Of a DNA stretch of 57,815 nucleotides, positions 22,802 to 32,204 are shown one piece after another; position 1 is the stretch's first letter; every line of letters starts with the position of its first letter. The stretch is taken from NCBI RefSeq assembly GCF_001499995.1, contig NZ_LQIU01000028.1, positions 1-57,815 of the forward strand, written 5' to 3'. This stretch comes from Mycobacterium sp. IS-1496 (lineage in GTDB: Bacteria; Actinomycetota; Actinomycetes; Mycobacteriales; Mycobacteriaceae). The translations under genes were made by a program, and so were the position numbers. Under the pieces are notes generated by a model. The model ran no database searches. It saw nothing but the letters and a program-made list of their open reading frames with translations, and was not told the origin of the DNA.

Positions 22802-24589
22802 ATGACCGAATCCCACCGTGCCGTGATCGCCCGGCTGTCGACCGATTTCGCGGCGATCTCCCGGCAACTCGCCCGGGTGTCGGCGGATCTGACGGAGTTG
22901 GACCGGTTGCTGGCCGGCACACCGCAGGCACCGCAGCCGGCGCCACAACAGCCACCGGTCTACATGCCCTCGCCGGTGCCGCGACCCGTGCTGCCACCCC
23001 CGCCGCCACCGCCGCGACCCGCGCCGTCGCCACCGCCCGCGCCGCGTGTCCGGCGGGAGCGGTCGGAAGGGTGGATCGGCAAGGTGCTGGCGGTGGCCGG
23101 TGTGGCCGTGACGCTCATCGGTGTCGTACTGCTGCTGGTACTCGCGGCGCAGGCCGGCATTCTGCGACCGGAGATCCGGGTGGGCGCGGGCGCGTTGCTC
23201 GCGGGGGCGCTCGTTGCCGTCGGCTGCCGGCTCAACGGCAGGGACGGTGGCCGGGTGGGCGGTATCGCGTTGACGGCCACCGGGATCGCCGCGGCGTACT
23301 TCGACGTCATCGCCGTCACGACGATCTACGAGTGGATCGCCGCCCCCGTCGGACTGGTGCTCGCCGCGGCCGTCGGCGGGGGCGGGCTCACGCTGGCCCG
23401 CCGTTGGGACTCCGAGCATCTGGGGCTGCTGGTGCTGGTGCCGCTGATCGCACTCGCCCCGGTGCTCACCGACGGGGTGACGCTGCTGCTCGTGTCGTTC
23501 ATGCTCGCGCTGTCGGCCGCGACGCTTCCGGTGCAGTTGGGCAGGGACTGGCTGTGGCTGCATGCCTCCCGGACGGCGGCGGTGACGCTGCCGCTGTTGG
23601 CGGCGCTCGCGTTCGACCGCGACCACGATCTGCTGTTGGCCGGGGCGTGCGGGATCGCCGCACTGCTCGCATTGGCCGGCGCGCTGCTCGTGCTGCCCCA
23701 GACGTCTCGGCGGGCGGCGATGGCGCTGCTCACCGCGGCAGGGGTGGCGCCGGTGCTCTGCGTGTCGCTCACCGCCGACCGGGTGGTGGCGTCGTTGATG
23801 ATCGCTGCACTGGCCGCGGCGCTGCTGGCGATCGTGTTGAGTGCTCAGTGGTTGCCCGCGGTGACCGGTCCCGTCCGGCAGATCTGGTCGGCGCTGTCGG
23901 CGGTGAGCGCGCTCATCGCGGTCACCGTCGCGTTCGACGGCGAAGTCGCCGCACCGCTGTTGCTGGCGATGGCGGCCGTGGTCGCCGTGGCCGGGCGCCA
24001 TGACGATGTCGCTCGGTGGTCGGCACTCGGGTTCGCTGTGATCGGCGGTGGTCTGTACGTCGCCTACGCGCCGCCGAGTGCCCTGGTGCACGCGGTCGCG
24101 ACCAGCGGCCCGGACGCGGCGGCCGTACTCGTCTCCAGCCTCCTGCTCATCGCGGCGGCGGTGGCGATCGCGCGCGCCTGGACCGGCCGGGCCGGCGCCG
24201 GGGAGGACGACGCCCGGATGTCGTGGGCGGCCACGGGGGTCGTCGCCACCTATGCGGTGACGGCGTTCTGTGTGTGCGCGGGCGTGCTGATCGGCGGCAC
24301 CGGCGGGGGGTTCTTCGGCGGCCACGTGGCCGCGACGGTCTGCTGGATCGGCGCCGCTGCGGCCCTGTTCGGCTACGCCGCCCGCCGACCGAGGACCGAG
24401 CGGCCGCCCTTCCTCGCCGCCGCGCTCGCCCTGGTCAGCGCGGCCATGGCCAAATTGTTCCTCTTCGACCTGGGCACCCTGGACGGGATCTTCCGGGTGA
24501 CGGTGTTCCTCGTGGTCGGCCTGATCCTGCTCGGTATGGGTGCCGGCTACGCCCGCCTGTTGGCCGTCCAGGACCGCCGGGCGGTGTGA
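22802..24589 (+). CDS. DUF2339 polytopic membrane protein
   Basis: 595 residues. Residues 1-40 form a probable coiled coil (LSTDFAAISRQLARVSADL). Residues 41-85 are Pro-rich (PPPPPPPRPAPSPPP). More than a dozen hydrophobic segments fill the rest, as in DUF2339. The C-terminal segment MAKLFLFDLGTLDGIFRV is the best conserved part of this family as I know it. Function is unknown. It begins 57 bp after the response regulator on the same strand, so it may share or follow that operon. Confidence 0.8.
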   Translation: MTESHRAVIARLSTDFAAISRQLARVSADLTELDRLLAGTPQAPQPAPQQPPVYMPSPVPRPVLPPPPPPPRPAPSPPPAPRVRRERSEGWIGKVLAVAGVAVTLIGVVLLLVLAAQAGILRPEIRVGAGALLAGALVAVGCRLNGRDGGRVGGIALTATGIAAAYFDVIAVTTIYEWIAAPVGLVLAAAVGGGGLTLARRWDSEHLGLLVLVPLIALAPVLTDGVTLLLVSFMLALSAATLPVQLGRDWLWLHASRTAAVTLPLLAALAFDRDHDLLLAGACGIAALLALAGALLVLPQTSRRAAMALLTAAGVAPVLCVSLTADRVVASLMIAALAAALLAIVLSAQWLPAVTGPVRQIWSALSAVSALIAVTVAFDGEVAAPLLLAMAAVVAVAGRHDDVARWSALGFAVIGGGLYVAYAPPSALVHAVATSGPDAAAVLVSSLLLIAAAVAIARAWTGRAGAGEDDARMSWAATGVVATYAVTAFCVCAGVLIGGTGGGFFGGHVAATVCWIGAAAALFGYAARRPRTERPPFLAAALALVSAAMAKLFLFDLGTLDGIFRVTVFLVVGLILLGMGAGYARLLAVQDRRAV

Positions 24590-24644
24590 GGAGAGTCACG
24601 CAATAATCTGGATCTATTCCAATTTAGGGGTCGTTGATACAGAC

Positions 24645-25133
24645 ATGAACACAACACGTCGCACCGAAGCAGAAGTACAGGGATTCACCGCCTCACCCGG
24701 GTTCGCTGCCAGCCTGCAGCGTGTCCTGGTCGACCTGATCGAGTTGCACCTGCAGGGCAAGCAGGCGCACTGGAACGTCGTCGGCACCAACTTCCGGGAC
24801 CTGCATCTGCAACTCGACGAACTGGTCGACTTCGCCCGTGAGGGCAGCGACATCATCGCCGAGCGCATGCGGGCGCTCGACGCGGTGCCGGACGGCCGGT
24901 CCGACACGGTCGCGGCGACCACGAGCCTTCCGGAGTTCCCCGCCTACGAGCGCAGCACCGCCGAGGTCGTCGACCTGATCACCGTCCGGATCCACGCCGC
25001 GGTCGACACCATGCGCAGCGTGCATGACACCGTCGACGCCGAGGACCCGAGCACCGCGGACATCCTGCATCAGCTGATCGACGGTCTGGAGAAGCTGGCC
25101 TGGTTGATCAAATCGGAGAACCGGAAGGTCTAA
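24645..25133 (+). CDS. dps: Dps-family ferritin-like DNA-binding protein
   Basis: Dodecameric iron-storage and DNA-protection protein that uses H2O2 to oxidise Fe(II). 162 residues, the size of M. smegmatis Dps2. Ferroxidase residues His42, His54, Asp58, Asp69 and Glu73 keep exactly the spacing of Listeria Dps (31, 43, 47, 58, 62). The visible motif is GKQAHWNVVG followed by DLHLQLDELVDF. The N-terminal tail is short with a few Arg, and the C terminus ends SENRKV, so a long lysine-rich DNA-binding tail is absent. No clear ribosome site is present and the preceding 50 bases are unusually A+T-rich, probably the promoter. Confidence 0.94.
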   Translation: MNTTRRTEAEVQGFTASPGFAASLQRVLVDLIELHLQGKQAHWNVVGTNFRDLHLQLDELVDFAREGSDIIAERMRALDAVPDGRSDTVAATTSLPEFPAYERSTAEVVDLITVRIHAAVDTMRSVHDTVDAEDPSTADILHQLIDGLEKLAWLIKSENRKV

Positions 25134-25161
25134 ACCGGCCCACGACGGGTACACGTCCGGC

Positions 25162-25614
25162 GTGACTGTGACCCGAGATATCGCTGCGTCGCGCCAACGC
25201 GTATGGGAAGTGATCGCCGACGGCTGGACGTACTCGCAGTGGGTGGTGGGCAACAGCCGGATGCGGGCCGTGGACCCCGACTGGCCCGAGTCCGGCTCCA
25301 CCATCCACCACTCCATCGGCGTGTGGCCCGTGCTGCTCAACGACGAAACCGTGGTGGAGGAGTCCACCCCGCCGGAGCGGCTGGTGCTCCACGCGAAGGG
25401 TAGACCCTTCGGCGGCGCCCGAATCGTGCTGGAGCTGAGCGACATTCCCGACGGGTGCCGGATCTCCATGCAGGAGTTCCCGATCAGCGGTATCGGCAAG
25501 CTCATGCCCGAGCGTCTCGCCGACGCCGCCGTGTGGCCGCGCAACAACGAAACCCTGAGGCGGCTCGCCTTCCTCGCCGAGCGCCGTGACGACCGTGACG
25601 TCGACGGCAGCTGA
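25162..25614 (+). CDS. SRPBCC-fold (START-like) protein
   Basis: 150 residues from a GTG start. The opening VTVTRDIAASRQRVWEVIAD and the segment GWTYSQWVVGNSRMRAVDP are typical of the polyketide-cyclase/START-like (SRPBCC) ligand-binding fold. Near the C terminus a conserved-looking segment follows (GIGKLMPERLADAAVWPRNN). Ligand is unknown. The gene overlaps the following oxidoreductase gene by 29 bp. The two are therefore a translational pair, and the SRPBCC protein may bind the oxidoreductase's hydrophobic substrate, which is inference. Confidence 0.82.
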   Translation: MTVTRDIAASRQRVWEVIADGWTYSQWVVGNSRMRAVDPDWPESGSTIHHSIGVWPVLLNDETVVEESTPPERLVLHAKGRPFGGARIVLELSDIPDGCRISMQEFPISGIGKLMPERLADAAVWPRNNETLRRLAFLAERRDDRDVDGS

Positions 25615-27187
25615 CGCCGTCGTCATCGGCGCCGGCCACAACGGACTGGTCGCCGCTGCGCTGATGGCCGACGCGGGGTGGGACGTGGTGGTGCTCGAGG
25701 CGCAGCCCGAACCCGGCGGCGCCGTGCGCAGCGCCGAACGCATCCCCGGCTACACCAGCGACCTCTACAGCGCGTTCTATCCGTTGTCCGTCGCCTCACC
25801 GGTGTTGGCGGGCCTGCACCTGGAAGACCACGGTCTGCGGTGGACACACGCGCCCGCGGTCGTCGGCCATCCGCGCTCGGCCACCGATGACGACGCACCG
25901 GTCATCTACCGCGACATCGCCCGCACCGCTGAGGAACTCGCGCGCCACCACCCCGCGGACGGTGACAATTGGCTGGCCCTGTTCGAGCTCTGGCAGCAGG
26001 TCAAAGACCCGCTGTTGCGCAGCCTCTTCTCGCCCTTCCCTCCGGTGCGCGGTGCGGCCGGGCTGTTGAGAAGGCTGGGCGCGGCCGACGCGCTGCGCCT
26101 GGTGCACCGGCTGGTGTTGCCCGTCGGCGAGATGGCCCGGCAACTGTTCGCCGGCGACGCCGCCCGCCTGCTGCTCCTCGGCAACGCCCTGCACGCCGAC
26201 GTCCCCGTCGATGCCCCAGGAAGCGGCGTCATGGGGTTCATGCTGATCATGATGGCGCAGGACGGCGGCTGGCCGGTCCCCGTCGGCGGCGCCGGACAAC
26301 TCACCGCCGCGCTGGTCAACCGGGCGCAAGCCGCCGGTGCGGAGATTCACTGCGGCCGGCCGGTCACCGGGATCGAGGTGCGCGGCGGCCGGGCCGTCGG
26401 CGTGCGCACCGCCGATGGGCGGACGATCTCCGCGCGCCGCGCCCTGGTGGCCGATGTGTCGGCGCCCGCGTTGTACCGCGAACTGCTGCCGTCGTCGGCC
26501 GTACCGCCTCGTGTGCTCGAGGATCTCGAGCACTTCACCTGGGACACCCCGGTCCTGAAGATCAACTACGCGCTGGACGCGCCGATCCCGTGGCGGTCGA
26601 AGAACCTCAACGAGGTCGGCACGGTGCATCTCGGTGCGGACGCGGACGGGCTGGTCCGGTGGATGGCCGACCTCAACACCCGCACGGTCCCGGACCACCC
26701 GTTCATGTTGTTCGGGCAGATGACCACCGCGGATCCGTCGCGCTCACCGGAGGGCACCGAAAGCGCCTGGGCGTACACGCATCTGCCGCGCGACGTCACC
26801 GACGACGCGTCGGCGGATCGACTGTCCGAGGCGGTGGACCGGGTGCTCGAGGAGCATGCACCCGGGTTCTCCGATCAGATCGTCGGGAAGTTCATCCAGC
26901 GTCCGTCGGAGCTGACGGCTTCCGATGCGAACCTCGTGGGGGGCGCCGTCAACGGCGGCACCGCCCAGTTGCAGCAACAGCTCATCTTCCGGCCGACGCC
27001 CGGGTTCGGCCGTGCCGAGACGCCGATCGACGGCCTGTTCCTGGGCAGTGCGGGCGCGCACCCCGGCGGCGGGGTGCACGGTGTCTGCGGGCGCAACGCG
27101 GCCGCGGCCGCGATCGCGAGCGACGGGCTGACCGGCTGGCCGCGGCGCAAGGTCAACCAGCTGGTGATGTCGCTGTTCGTCCGTTAG
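25586..27187 (+). CDS. FAD-dependent oxidoreductase, phytoene-dehydrogenase-like
   Basis: 533 residues. The FAD Rossmann motif is VVIGAGHNGLVAAALMADAG, followed by VVVLEAQPEPGGAVRS. The C-terminal FAD segment is GLFLGSAGAHPGGGVHGVCG. This matches the carotenoid isomerase/phytoene dehydrogenase-like branch, not a proven carotenoid enzyme, and no other carotenoid gene is nearby. GTG at 25586 is taken as start; GTG at 25595 is an alternative. The 3' end overlaps the 3' end of the opposing cyclase gene by 35 bp. Confidence 0.85.
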   Translation: MTTVTSTAADAVVIGAGHNGLVAAALMADAGWDVVVLEAQPEPGGAVRSAERIPGYTSDLYSAFYPLSVASPVLAGLHLEDHGLRWTHAPAVVGHPRSATDDDAPVIYRDIARTAEELARHHPADGDNWLALFELWQQVKDPLLRSLFSPFPPVRGAAGLLRRLGAADALRLVHRLVLPVGEMARQLFAGDAARLLLLGNALHADVPVDAPGSGVMGFMLIMMAQDGGWPVPVGGAGQLTAALVNRAQAAGAEIHCGRPVTGIEVRGGRAVGVRTADGRTISARRALVADVSAPALYRELLPSSAVPPRVLEDLEHFTWDTPVLKINYALDAPIPWRSKNLNEVGTVHLGADADGLVRWMADLNTRTVPDHPFMLFGQMTTADPSRSPEGTESAWAYTHLPRDVTDDASADRLSEAVDRVLEEHAPGFSDQIVGKFIQRPSELTASDANLVGGAVNGGTAQLQQQLIFRPTPGFGRAETPIDGLFLGSAGAHPGGGVHGVCGRNAAAAAIASDGLTGWPRRKVNQLVMSLFVR

Positions 27188-28472
27188 CGGGGTGTTCGAC
27201 CGCCTCGCGCACCGCGTTGTCGTTGCGCCGTCCGACCAGGTACCAGGTGTGGATCACACCCTTGCCCTTGACGTCGACGTCGCCACGCTCCTCCAGGATG
27301 AATGAACTCCTGATGCGCTCATAGACGTTGTGCGGCACCTGGATTCGACCTTCCTCGTCGGTGGTCTCCATCCGGGCCGCCACGTTGACCGCGTCGCCCC
27401 ACACGTCGTAGAAGAACTTGCGCGCCCCTACCACGCCGGCCACCACCGGTCCGGACGCCAACCCGATCCGTAGCGGCACCGCACGGCCCAGCGGATCCTT
27501 CAGGTCGGCGACCGCTTCCGCCATGTCGAGGGCGAGGCAGGCCAGCGCCTCGACGTGGTCCGGTCTCGGCCGCGGCACACCGCTGACCACCATGTAGCTG
27601 TCGCCGCTGGTCTTCACTTTCTCCAGTCCGTGGCGGTCGACGAGCCCGTCGAGATCCGTGTAGAGGCGGTCGAGGAACCGCACCAGTTCGGTCGGGGAGG
27701 TGTCGCTGGCGCGTTTCGTGTAGCCGGCGATGTCGGCGAACAGGATCGATGCGTCGTCGTACCGGTCGGCGATGATCGTGTGCGCCGGATCCTTGAGCCG
27801 TTCGGCGACCGAGGCGGGCAGGATGTTGGCCAGCAGTCGCTCCGAGCGCTGATACTCCGATTCCATCGCCCGTTCCGCGCGGTCGGTTTCGCGCAGTGCG
27901 TACCAGACGGTGGCGAAGACCATCACCGTCGCCGACACCGCCGACAGGACGAAGCCGACGGTCATCATGCCCGGCGGCCCCAGATCGCGGTCCTCGGGCA
28001 CGGTCAACTCGATCGCGATGCAGGCCGCGAGGCCCACGGCGACGATCACCGCCGACATCACGATGCGTTCGATGCCCAGCACGAGCACCACCAGCGATGC
28101 GGCCACGAGGTAGTAGAACTGCAGACCGGAACCGGTGCCGACGGAGTAGCAGATGAAGGTCACCGAGAGATAGGCGAGGAAGAAGAACGTCAGCGGCGCG
28201 ATCAGTTCACCGAAGCGGTAGAGCAGCGGGTTGGCCAGGAAGAGGGCCGCAAACGCGAGGTTCAGAATGCCTATCCACCATCCCGGACCGCCCATCGTCA
28301 CCTGGAGGGCGCCGAACAGCCCGGAGACGACCGCCGCGATCCACGTCGCGATGGTGAGCACGCGTAGCCGGCGGACCACCGCTTCGGCGTAGTGCCGGGT
28401 GCGTGCGGGCATGCGGCTCTGCAGTGCCAGCTCCGGCACGCAGATGGCGCGCGAAGCGTCGCGGACGGCCAT
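27153..28472 (-). CDS. cya: Class III adenylyl cyclase with six-helix membrane anchor (Rv1625c type)
   Basis: Makes cAMP from ATP and works as a homodimer. 439 residues from ATG. Six membrane segments lie between residues 35 and 195, then a signalling helix and the cyclase domain. Catalytic residues are complete: metal ligands Asp247 (FADIAG) and Asp291 (SGDSYM), purine-specifying Lys287 and Asp356, and transition-state Asn363 and Arg367. All six sit exactly 9 residues before their counterparts in M. tuberculosis Rv1625c. The C terminus is longer than the catalytic core. It is convergent with the oxidoreductase gene (35-bp overlap). pdtaR, its neighbour in M. tuberculosis, is about 4 kb away. 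Confidence 0.95.
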   Translation of the reverse strand: MAVRDASRAICVPELALQSRMPARTRHYAEAVVRRLRVLTIATWIAAVVSGLFGALQVTMGGPGWWIGILNLAFAALFLANPLLYRFGELIAPLTFFFLAYLSVTFICYSVGTGSGLQFYYLVAASLVVLVLGIERIVMSAVIVAVGLAACIAIELTVPEDRDLGPPGMMTVGFVLSAVSATVMVFATVWYALRETDRAERAMESEYQRSERLLANILPASVAERLKDPAHTIIADRYDDASILFADIAGYTKRASDTSPTELVRFLDRLYTDLDGLVDRHGLEKVKTSGDSYMVVSGVPRPRPDHVEALACLALDMAEAVADLKDPLGRAVPLRIGLASGPVVAGVVGARKFFYDVWGDAVNVAARMETTDEEGRIQVPHNVYERIRSSFILEERGDVDVKGKGVIHTWYLVGRRNDNAVREAVEHPANGRTATSPAG

Positions 28473-28563
28473 TGACGCAGCGTATCGCCGCGGACGTCCG
28501 GTCGGCCGGCAATCGCGTGGCCGATCGAGCGCGCGATCGGTGGACCTCGGCGAGGCTGGGTCC

Positions 28564-29319
28564 ATGAACACCCCCATCGGTCCCGTCGACGCAACCAAGG
28601 TGCCCCGGTATGCCGGGCCCGCGACCTTCGCCCGCCTGCCGCGGCTCGACGAGGTGAGCCGCACCGACGTCGCCGTCGTCGGGGTGCCCTTCGACTCGGG
28701 GGTGTCCTACCGGCCGGGTGCCAGATTCGGTCCCGCCCACATCCGCGCGTCGTCGAAGCTGCTGCGTCCCTACCATCCGCGCCTGGACGTGGAACCGTTC
28801 GCGGCGCAACAGGTGGTCGACGCGGGGGACACCGAAGTCAACCCGTTCGACATCGCCGAGGCCATCGCGACCATCGAACGCCATTCCGACGAATTGCGCC
28901 GGGGCGGAACGAAACTGATGACGCTCGGCGGTGACCACACGATTGCGCTGCCGTTGCTGCGGTCGCTGCACCGCGAGCACGGACCCATCGCGGTCCTGCA
29001 CTTCGACGCCCACCTCGACACCTGGGACACCTACTTCGGCGCGCCGTTCACGCACGGCACACCGTTCCGGCGCGCCGGCGAAGAGGGGCTGCTCGATCCG
29101 GAGCACTGTCTGCACATCGGGATTCGTGGCCCCCTTTACGCGCCGACCGACCTGTCCGACGACCGCGTGCTCGGCTTTCAGGTGATCGGCTCCGGGTGCC
29201 CACGTCGTCGGCGCCGACATCGTCGAGGTGGCGCCGGCCTACGACCATGCCGAGATCACCGGGATCGCCCCGCGCATGTGGCCTACGAACTGATCTCGGT
29301 GCTGGCCGCCAACCTCTGA
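28564..29319 (+). pseudogene. speB: Agmatinase (ureohydrolase), internally deleted and frameshifted
   Basis: The first 210 codons read as a normal ureohydrolase with [20 protein letters not shown], metal-binding GGDHTIALP and [11 protein letters not shown]. Near 29190-29196 the frame jumps. The expected conserved tail ([19 protein letters not shown]) is present at 29195-29269 but in the +1 frame. A second shift near 29268-29272 restores the original frame for [14 protein letters not shown] and the stop. The stretch that should lie between, including the SxDxDxxDP motif with two manganese ligands, is missing (about 60-70 codons). The product cannot be an active agmatinase. It starts 91 bp from, and divergent to, the cyclase gene. 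Confidence 0.88.
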
Positions 29320-29323
29320 GAGC

Positions 29324-30616
29324 TCAGGCGGCGTGGCAGCGTATGCCGTCGACGTCGATCGTGACCCGGGTGTCGAGCCTGGCGACGGTGATGATCGGAG
29401 CCCCCGGTAACGGAGGCGCGGTGGATCGGTACCGCGCTCCGGTGGGGGTGACGAGGTTGGCCGTGTGCGGTCCTGTTCGGGTGTCGGTGGTGGCGCGCCA
29501 GCCGGGGGCTTCTTTGTCGTAGTTGCAGCGTTCGCACTTGCCCTGTCCGTTGACCGCGCTGGTGGGTCCCCCGTCGCGGCGGGGGCGGGCGTGGTCGATG
29601 TGGCGGATCGGGGCGTCACAGTACGGGGTGCGGCAGGTCTGATCACGGAAGGTGATGAGGCTGGCCAGGCCTTTCGGGAACCGACGCGACCGCGACTCCA
29701 TCGCCACCAGGGATCCGGTGGCGGGACGGCGGTAGAGCCTGCGCAGGGACGCCGTCGAGCGGGCGTCGGTGAGTGCGGCCGCGGTCATGTGCCGGGCGAC
29801 CGCGGCGGGGATGGGTCCGTAGCCGGCCAGTTCGGCCGGTTCCCGACCGCCCGCGATCAGGCTGCGGTCGGTCATCACCAGGTTCACCGCAACCGGCGTG
29901 GCCACGTCGGCGGGGGTTCCGGTGACCCGTTCGACGAGGGTGTCGGCCATGACCTGCCTGCGGGAGCGATCGTCGAAGGTGGTGTCGGCGGCCCGCTTGA
30001 GTGCGGCGTACACCCCGACGCCCTGGCCAACGGGCAGCAAAGCCGTCACATAGACCATGGTGTCGGGGGCCGGACGGCAGGTGACGGTGCGTTCAGCGGG
30101 AGCCTTGGCAGCCCTGTCGACCACGGCCTGGGGGTCGAGCCGATAGGCGATTCTCTTCGCGTCCGCTTCGATGGCCTTGTCGCCCTTGCCTTCCAGAGCC
30201 GTGACGTCGGCGCACATCTCGGCGTCGAGTTGGCGACGGTGTTCGACGCCCAGGCAGGCCGATTCGCGCACGATCAGGGTCGCCCGCCATTCCGAGAGCG
30301 CCCCACGCTCGAGGGCTCTCAATGTGTGAGGCATCTCGTTCACTAGAGCCTTGGCGAAGCCCAGGTGTGTTCCGCCGCGGACCGGCGAGTCGCGGCGGGC
30401 GAGGCCGACCTCGCTGGCCAGACCGCGGCCACGTTTGGCGGCGGGCACCCCCTCGGCCGCCTCCCGACTCCGCCGCGCAGCGTCCAACGCTGCGGTCGCG
30501 CGGGCCTGACCGGCCGCGGCGGCGGCTTTGACCCGCTCGAGGTGAGCGATGCGGGCGACCAGCGCGGCCTCCTCGGCCAGCGGGTCGACCCCTGCGAACA
30601 CCTCTAAATCGAACAT
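29324..30616 (-). CDS. 13E12-repeat family protein: DUF222 plus HNH endonuclease domain
   Basis: 430 residues. The N-terminal DUF222 domain occupies roughly residues 20-300. A C-terminal HNH nuclease-type zinc motif follows: Cys pair in CRTPYC, HIDHARPRRDGG, an Asn (AVNGQGKC) and CERCNYDKE. The family is widespread and multicopy in mycobacteria (13E12 repeats); its biochemical role is unsettled. The ATG lies inside a perfect SOS box, so DNA-damage induction through LexA is expected. Some M. tuberculosis 13E12 genes are known to carry SOS boxes. Its stop is 4 bp from the stop of the broken agmatinase. Confidence 0.92.
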   Translation of the reverse strand: MFDLEVFAGVDPLAEEAALVARIAHLERVKAAAAAGQARATAALDAARRSREAAEGVPAAKRGRGLASEVGLARRDSPVRGGTHLGFAKALVNEMPHTLRALERGALSEWRATLIVRESACLGVEHRRQLDAEMCADVTALEGKGDKAIEADAKRIAYRLDPQAVVDRAAKAPAERTVTCRPAPDTMVYVTALLPVGQGVGVYAALKRAADTTFDDRSRRQVMADTLVERVTGTPADVATPVAVNLVMTDRSLIAGGREPAELAGYGPIPAAVARHMTAAALTDARSTASLRRLYRRPATGSLVAMESRSRRFPKGLASLITFRDQTCRTPYCDAPIRHIDHARPRRDGGPTSAVNGQGKCERCNYDKEAPGWRATTDTRTGPHTANLVTPTGARYRSTAPPLPGAPIITVARLDTRVTIDVDGIRCHAA

Positions 30617-30624
30617 ACGTTCGA
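30609..30624 (-). promoter_or_regulatory. Perfect LexA SOS box overlapping the start codon of the 13E12/HNH gene
   Basis: TCGAACATACGTTCGA is a complete match to the mycobacterial SOS box TCGAAC-N4-GTTCGA, a 6-4-6 palindrome. The ATG of the minus-strand gene (30616-30614) is within it, and the second and third codons (TTC GA) form the right arm. LexA bound here would block initiation or early elongation. The divergent lipase gene starts 108 bp to the right. Confidence 0.88.
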
Positions 30625-30731
30625 CTATACCACCCCGGTCGACAACCCGCCACGAAGATTTCCGGGTCGCCTGGATCGACACCGCGACGGGGTGACGTTG
30701 CGGGACGCGGGTTGGCGGGTATCAAACAGGG

Positions 30732-32048
30732 ATGAATCCGAGCAGCGAGCGGGTGGCCGACGAACCACGACACGTGGGAGGGCGCCCGCAGGTGCCGGAT
30801 GTCGACCCCTTCTACCGACCGCCCGCGGGTTACGAGAACACGGAGCCAGGAACCGTATTGCGCTGGCGCGAGGTGCAATTGGCGTTCCTCGGCGTGGTTC
30901 CACAGCGGTTCACCGCGACGCAGTTGCTGTATCGCACGGCCGATATGGCCGACAACCCGCTGGCCACGGTGACGACCGTGCTGACCCCCTCCGAGCGCAC
31001 CGAGCCCTGTCCGATCGTGTCGTACCAATGTGCCATCGACGCGTTGGCGGGCCGCTGCTTCCCCTCCTACGCCCTGCGCCGCCGGGCCAGGGCGGTGGGC
31101 GCCCTCGCGCAGGTCGAACTCCTGTTGATCGCCGCGGTGCTCGCCGAAGGTTGGGCCGTGTCGATCCCCGACCACGGCGGACCCCACGGTGTGTTCGGGG
31201 CGCCGTTCGAACCCGGTCACTGCGTGCTCGACGGGCTGCGCGCCGCGCTGAATTTCGAGCCGCTGGAGCTGTCGCCGACGGCGCCGATCGGTCTGTGGGG
31301 CTACTCGGGCGGCGGCCTGGCGACCGCATGGGCCGCCGAGATGTACGACCGGTACGCGCCCGAACTCAATATCGTCGCCGCCGTGCTGGGGTCACCCGTC
31401 GGGGACCTAGGCAACACATATCACCGTCTCAACGGCAAGTTCTTCTCCGGGCTGCCGGTGATGGTGGTGGCGGCGTTGATGCACACCTATCCGGAGTTCC
31501 GCAGAGTCATCGGAGAACACCTGACCGACGAAGGCAGGGCGACGCTGGAACAGCTGACCAGGATGACCACGGCGCACGCGGTGATGCGCCTGGCGAAGAA
31601 GGACATGGCGACGATGCTGAGCAGATCGCTCGACGAGGTCCTCGAGCTCCCCGAAGTCCAGCACGTGTTCGACAACATCCGACTCGGCACCGCCGCCCCC
31701 ACGATGCCCGTCCTCATCATCCAGGCCGTCCACGATCGGATCATCTCGGTCGACGACATCGATCAGCTGGCGCAGACCTATGAACTCGGCGGCACCGACG
31801 TCACCTACCACCGGGACCGGTTCTGCGAGCACATCCTCCTGCATCCGCTCTCGGCGCCGATGTCGCTGCGGTGGCTTCGCGACCGGTTCGAGGGTCTGCC
31901 TGTCGAGGAGCGCAGGAGCCGGACCACCTGGCCCACGCTGTTGAACCCGTCGACGTATCGGGGGATGGCTCGGCTCGCCGTGGTCAGCGGGAAGGTGATC
32001 GCCGGTCGAGGCGTCGAGCGCCGCCCGTTGTCACAGCTGGACCGGTAG
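30732..32048 (+). CDS. LIP-family (secretory lipase type) alpha/beta hydrolase
   Basis: 438 residues, starting at ATG with a ribosome-like GGG upstream. Nucleophile elbow GYSGGGLA, probable catalytic Asp in [12 protein letters not shown] and His in [10 protein letters not shown] give a complete triad. [19 protein letters not shown] is the oxyanion-side region typical of the fungal and actinobacterial LIP family (PF03583). Unlike secreted members there is no signal peptide, so the enzyme is probably cytosolic or attached to lipid inclusions. M. tuberculosis Rv1592c belongs to the same family. Substrate is unproven; an ester lipid is expected. Confidence 0.86.
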   Translation: MNPSSERVADEPRHVGGRPQVPDVDPFYRPPAGYENTEPGTVLRWREVQLAFLGVVPQRFTATQLLYRTADMADNPLATVTTVLTPSERTEPCPIVSYQCAIDALAGRCFPSYALRRRARAVGALAQVELLLIAAVLAEGWAVSIPDHGGPHGVFGAPFEPGHCVLDGLRAALNFEPLELSPTAPIGLWGYSGGGLATAWAAEMYDRYAPELNIVAAVLGSPVGDLGNTYHRLNGKFFSGLPVMVVAALMHTYPEFRRVIGEHLTDEGRATLEQLTRMTTAHAVMRLAKKDMATMLSRSLDEVLELPEVQHVFDNIRLGTAAPTMPVLIIQAVHDRIISVDDIDQLAQTYELGGTDVTYHRDRFCEHILLHPLSAPMSLRWLRDRFEGLPVEERRSRTTWPTLLNPSTYRGMARLAVVSGKVIAGRGVERRPLSQLDR

Positions 32049-32060
32049 CAGAATCTTGAG

Positions 32061-32134
32061 TGCCCTCGGTGAGATTCGAACTCACACTGTACGGGTTTTG
32101 AATCCGTTTCCTCTGCCAGTTGGGATACGAGGGC
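32061..32134 (-). tRNA. tRNA-Leu (anticodon CAA), 74 nt with short variable loop
   Basis: On the minus strand the RNA folds with a perfect 7-bp acceptor stem (GCCCTCG with CGAGGGC, discriminator A). The anticodon arm has loop TTCAAAA (CAA at 32100-32098) and the T arm is GTGAG-TTCGAAT-CTCAC. CCA is not encoded. Two features are odd for tRNA-Leu. The variable region is only 5 nt (ACAGT) instead of a class II long arm. There are also A-C mismatches at the base of the anticodon loop and in the D stem. It lies between the lipase gene and pdtaR. Confidence 0.85.
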
Positions 32135-32204
32135 GTGCGGTCTCCCACCATAGAGGATGGCCCCGAGGTCGCTGATCGCCCGGGTTACCGCCACAATGAC
32201 ATCC

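Noticed and set aside
22802..24589. DUF2339 protein as part of the two-component system
   Set aside because: Same strand and close, but with a 57-bp gap and no known functional link, so adjacency alone was not taken as evidence.
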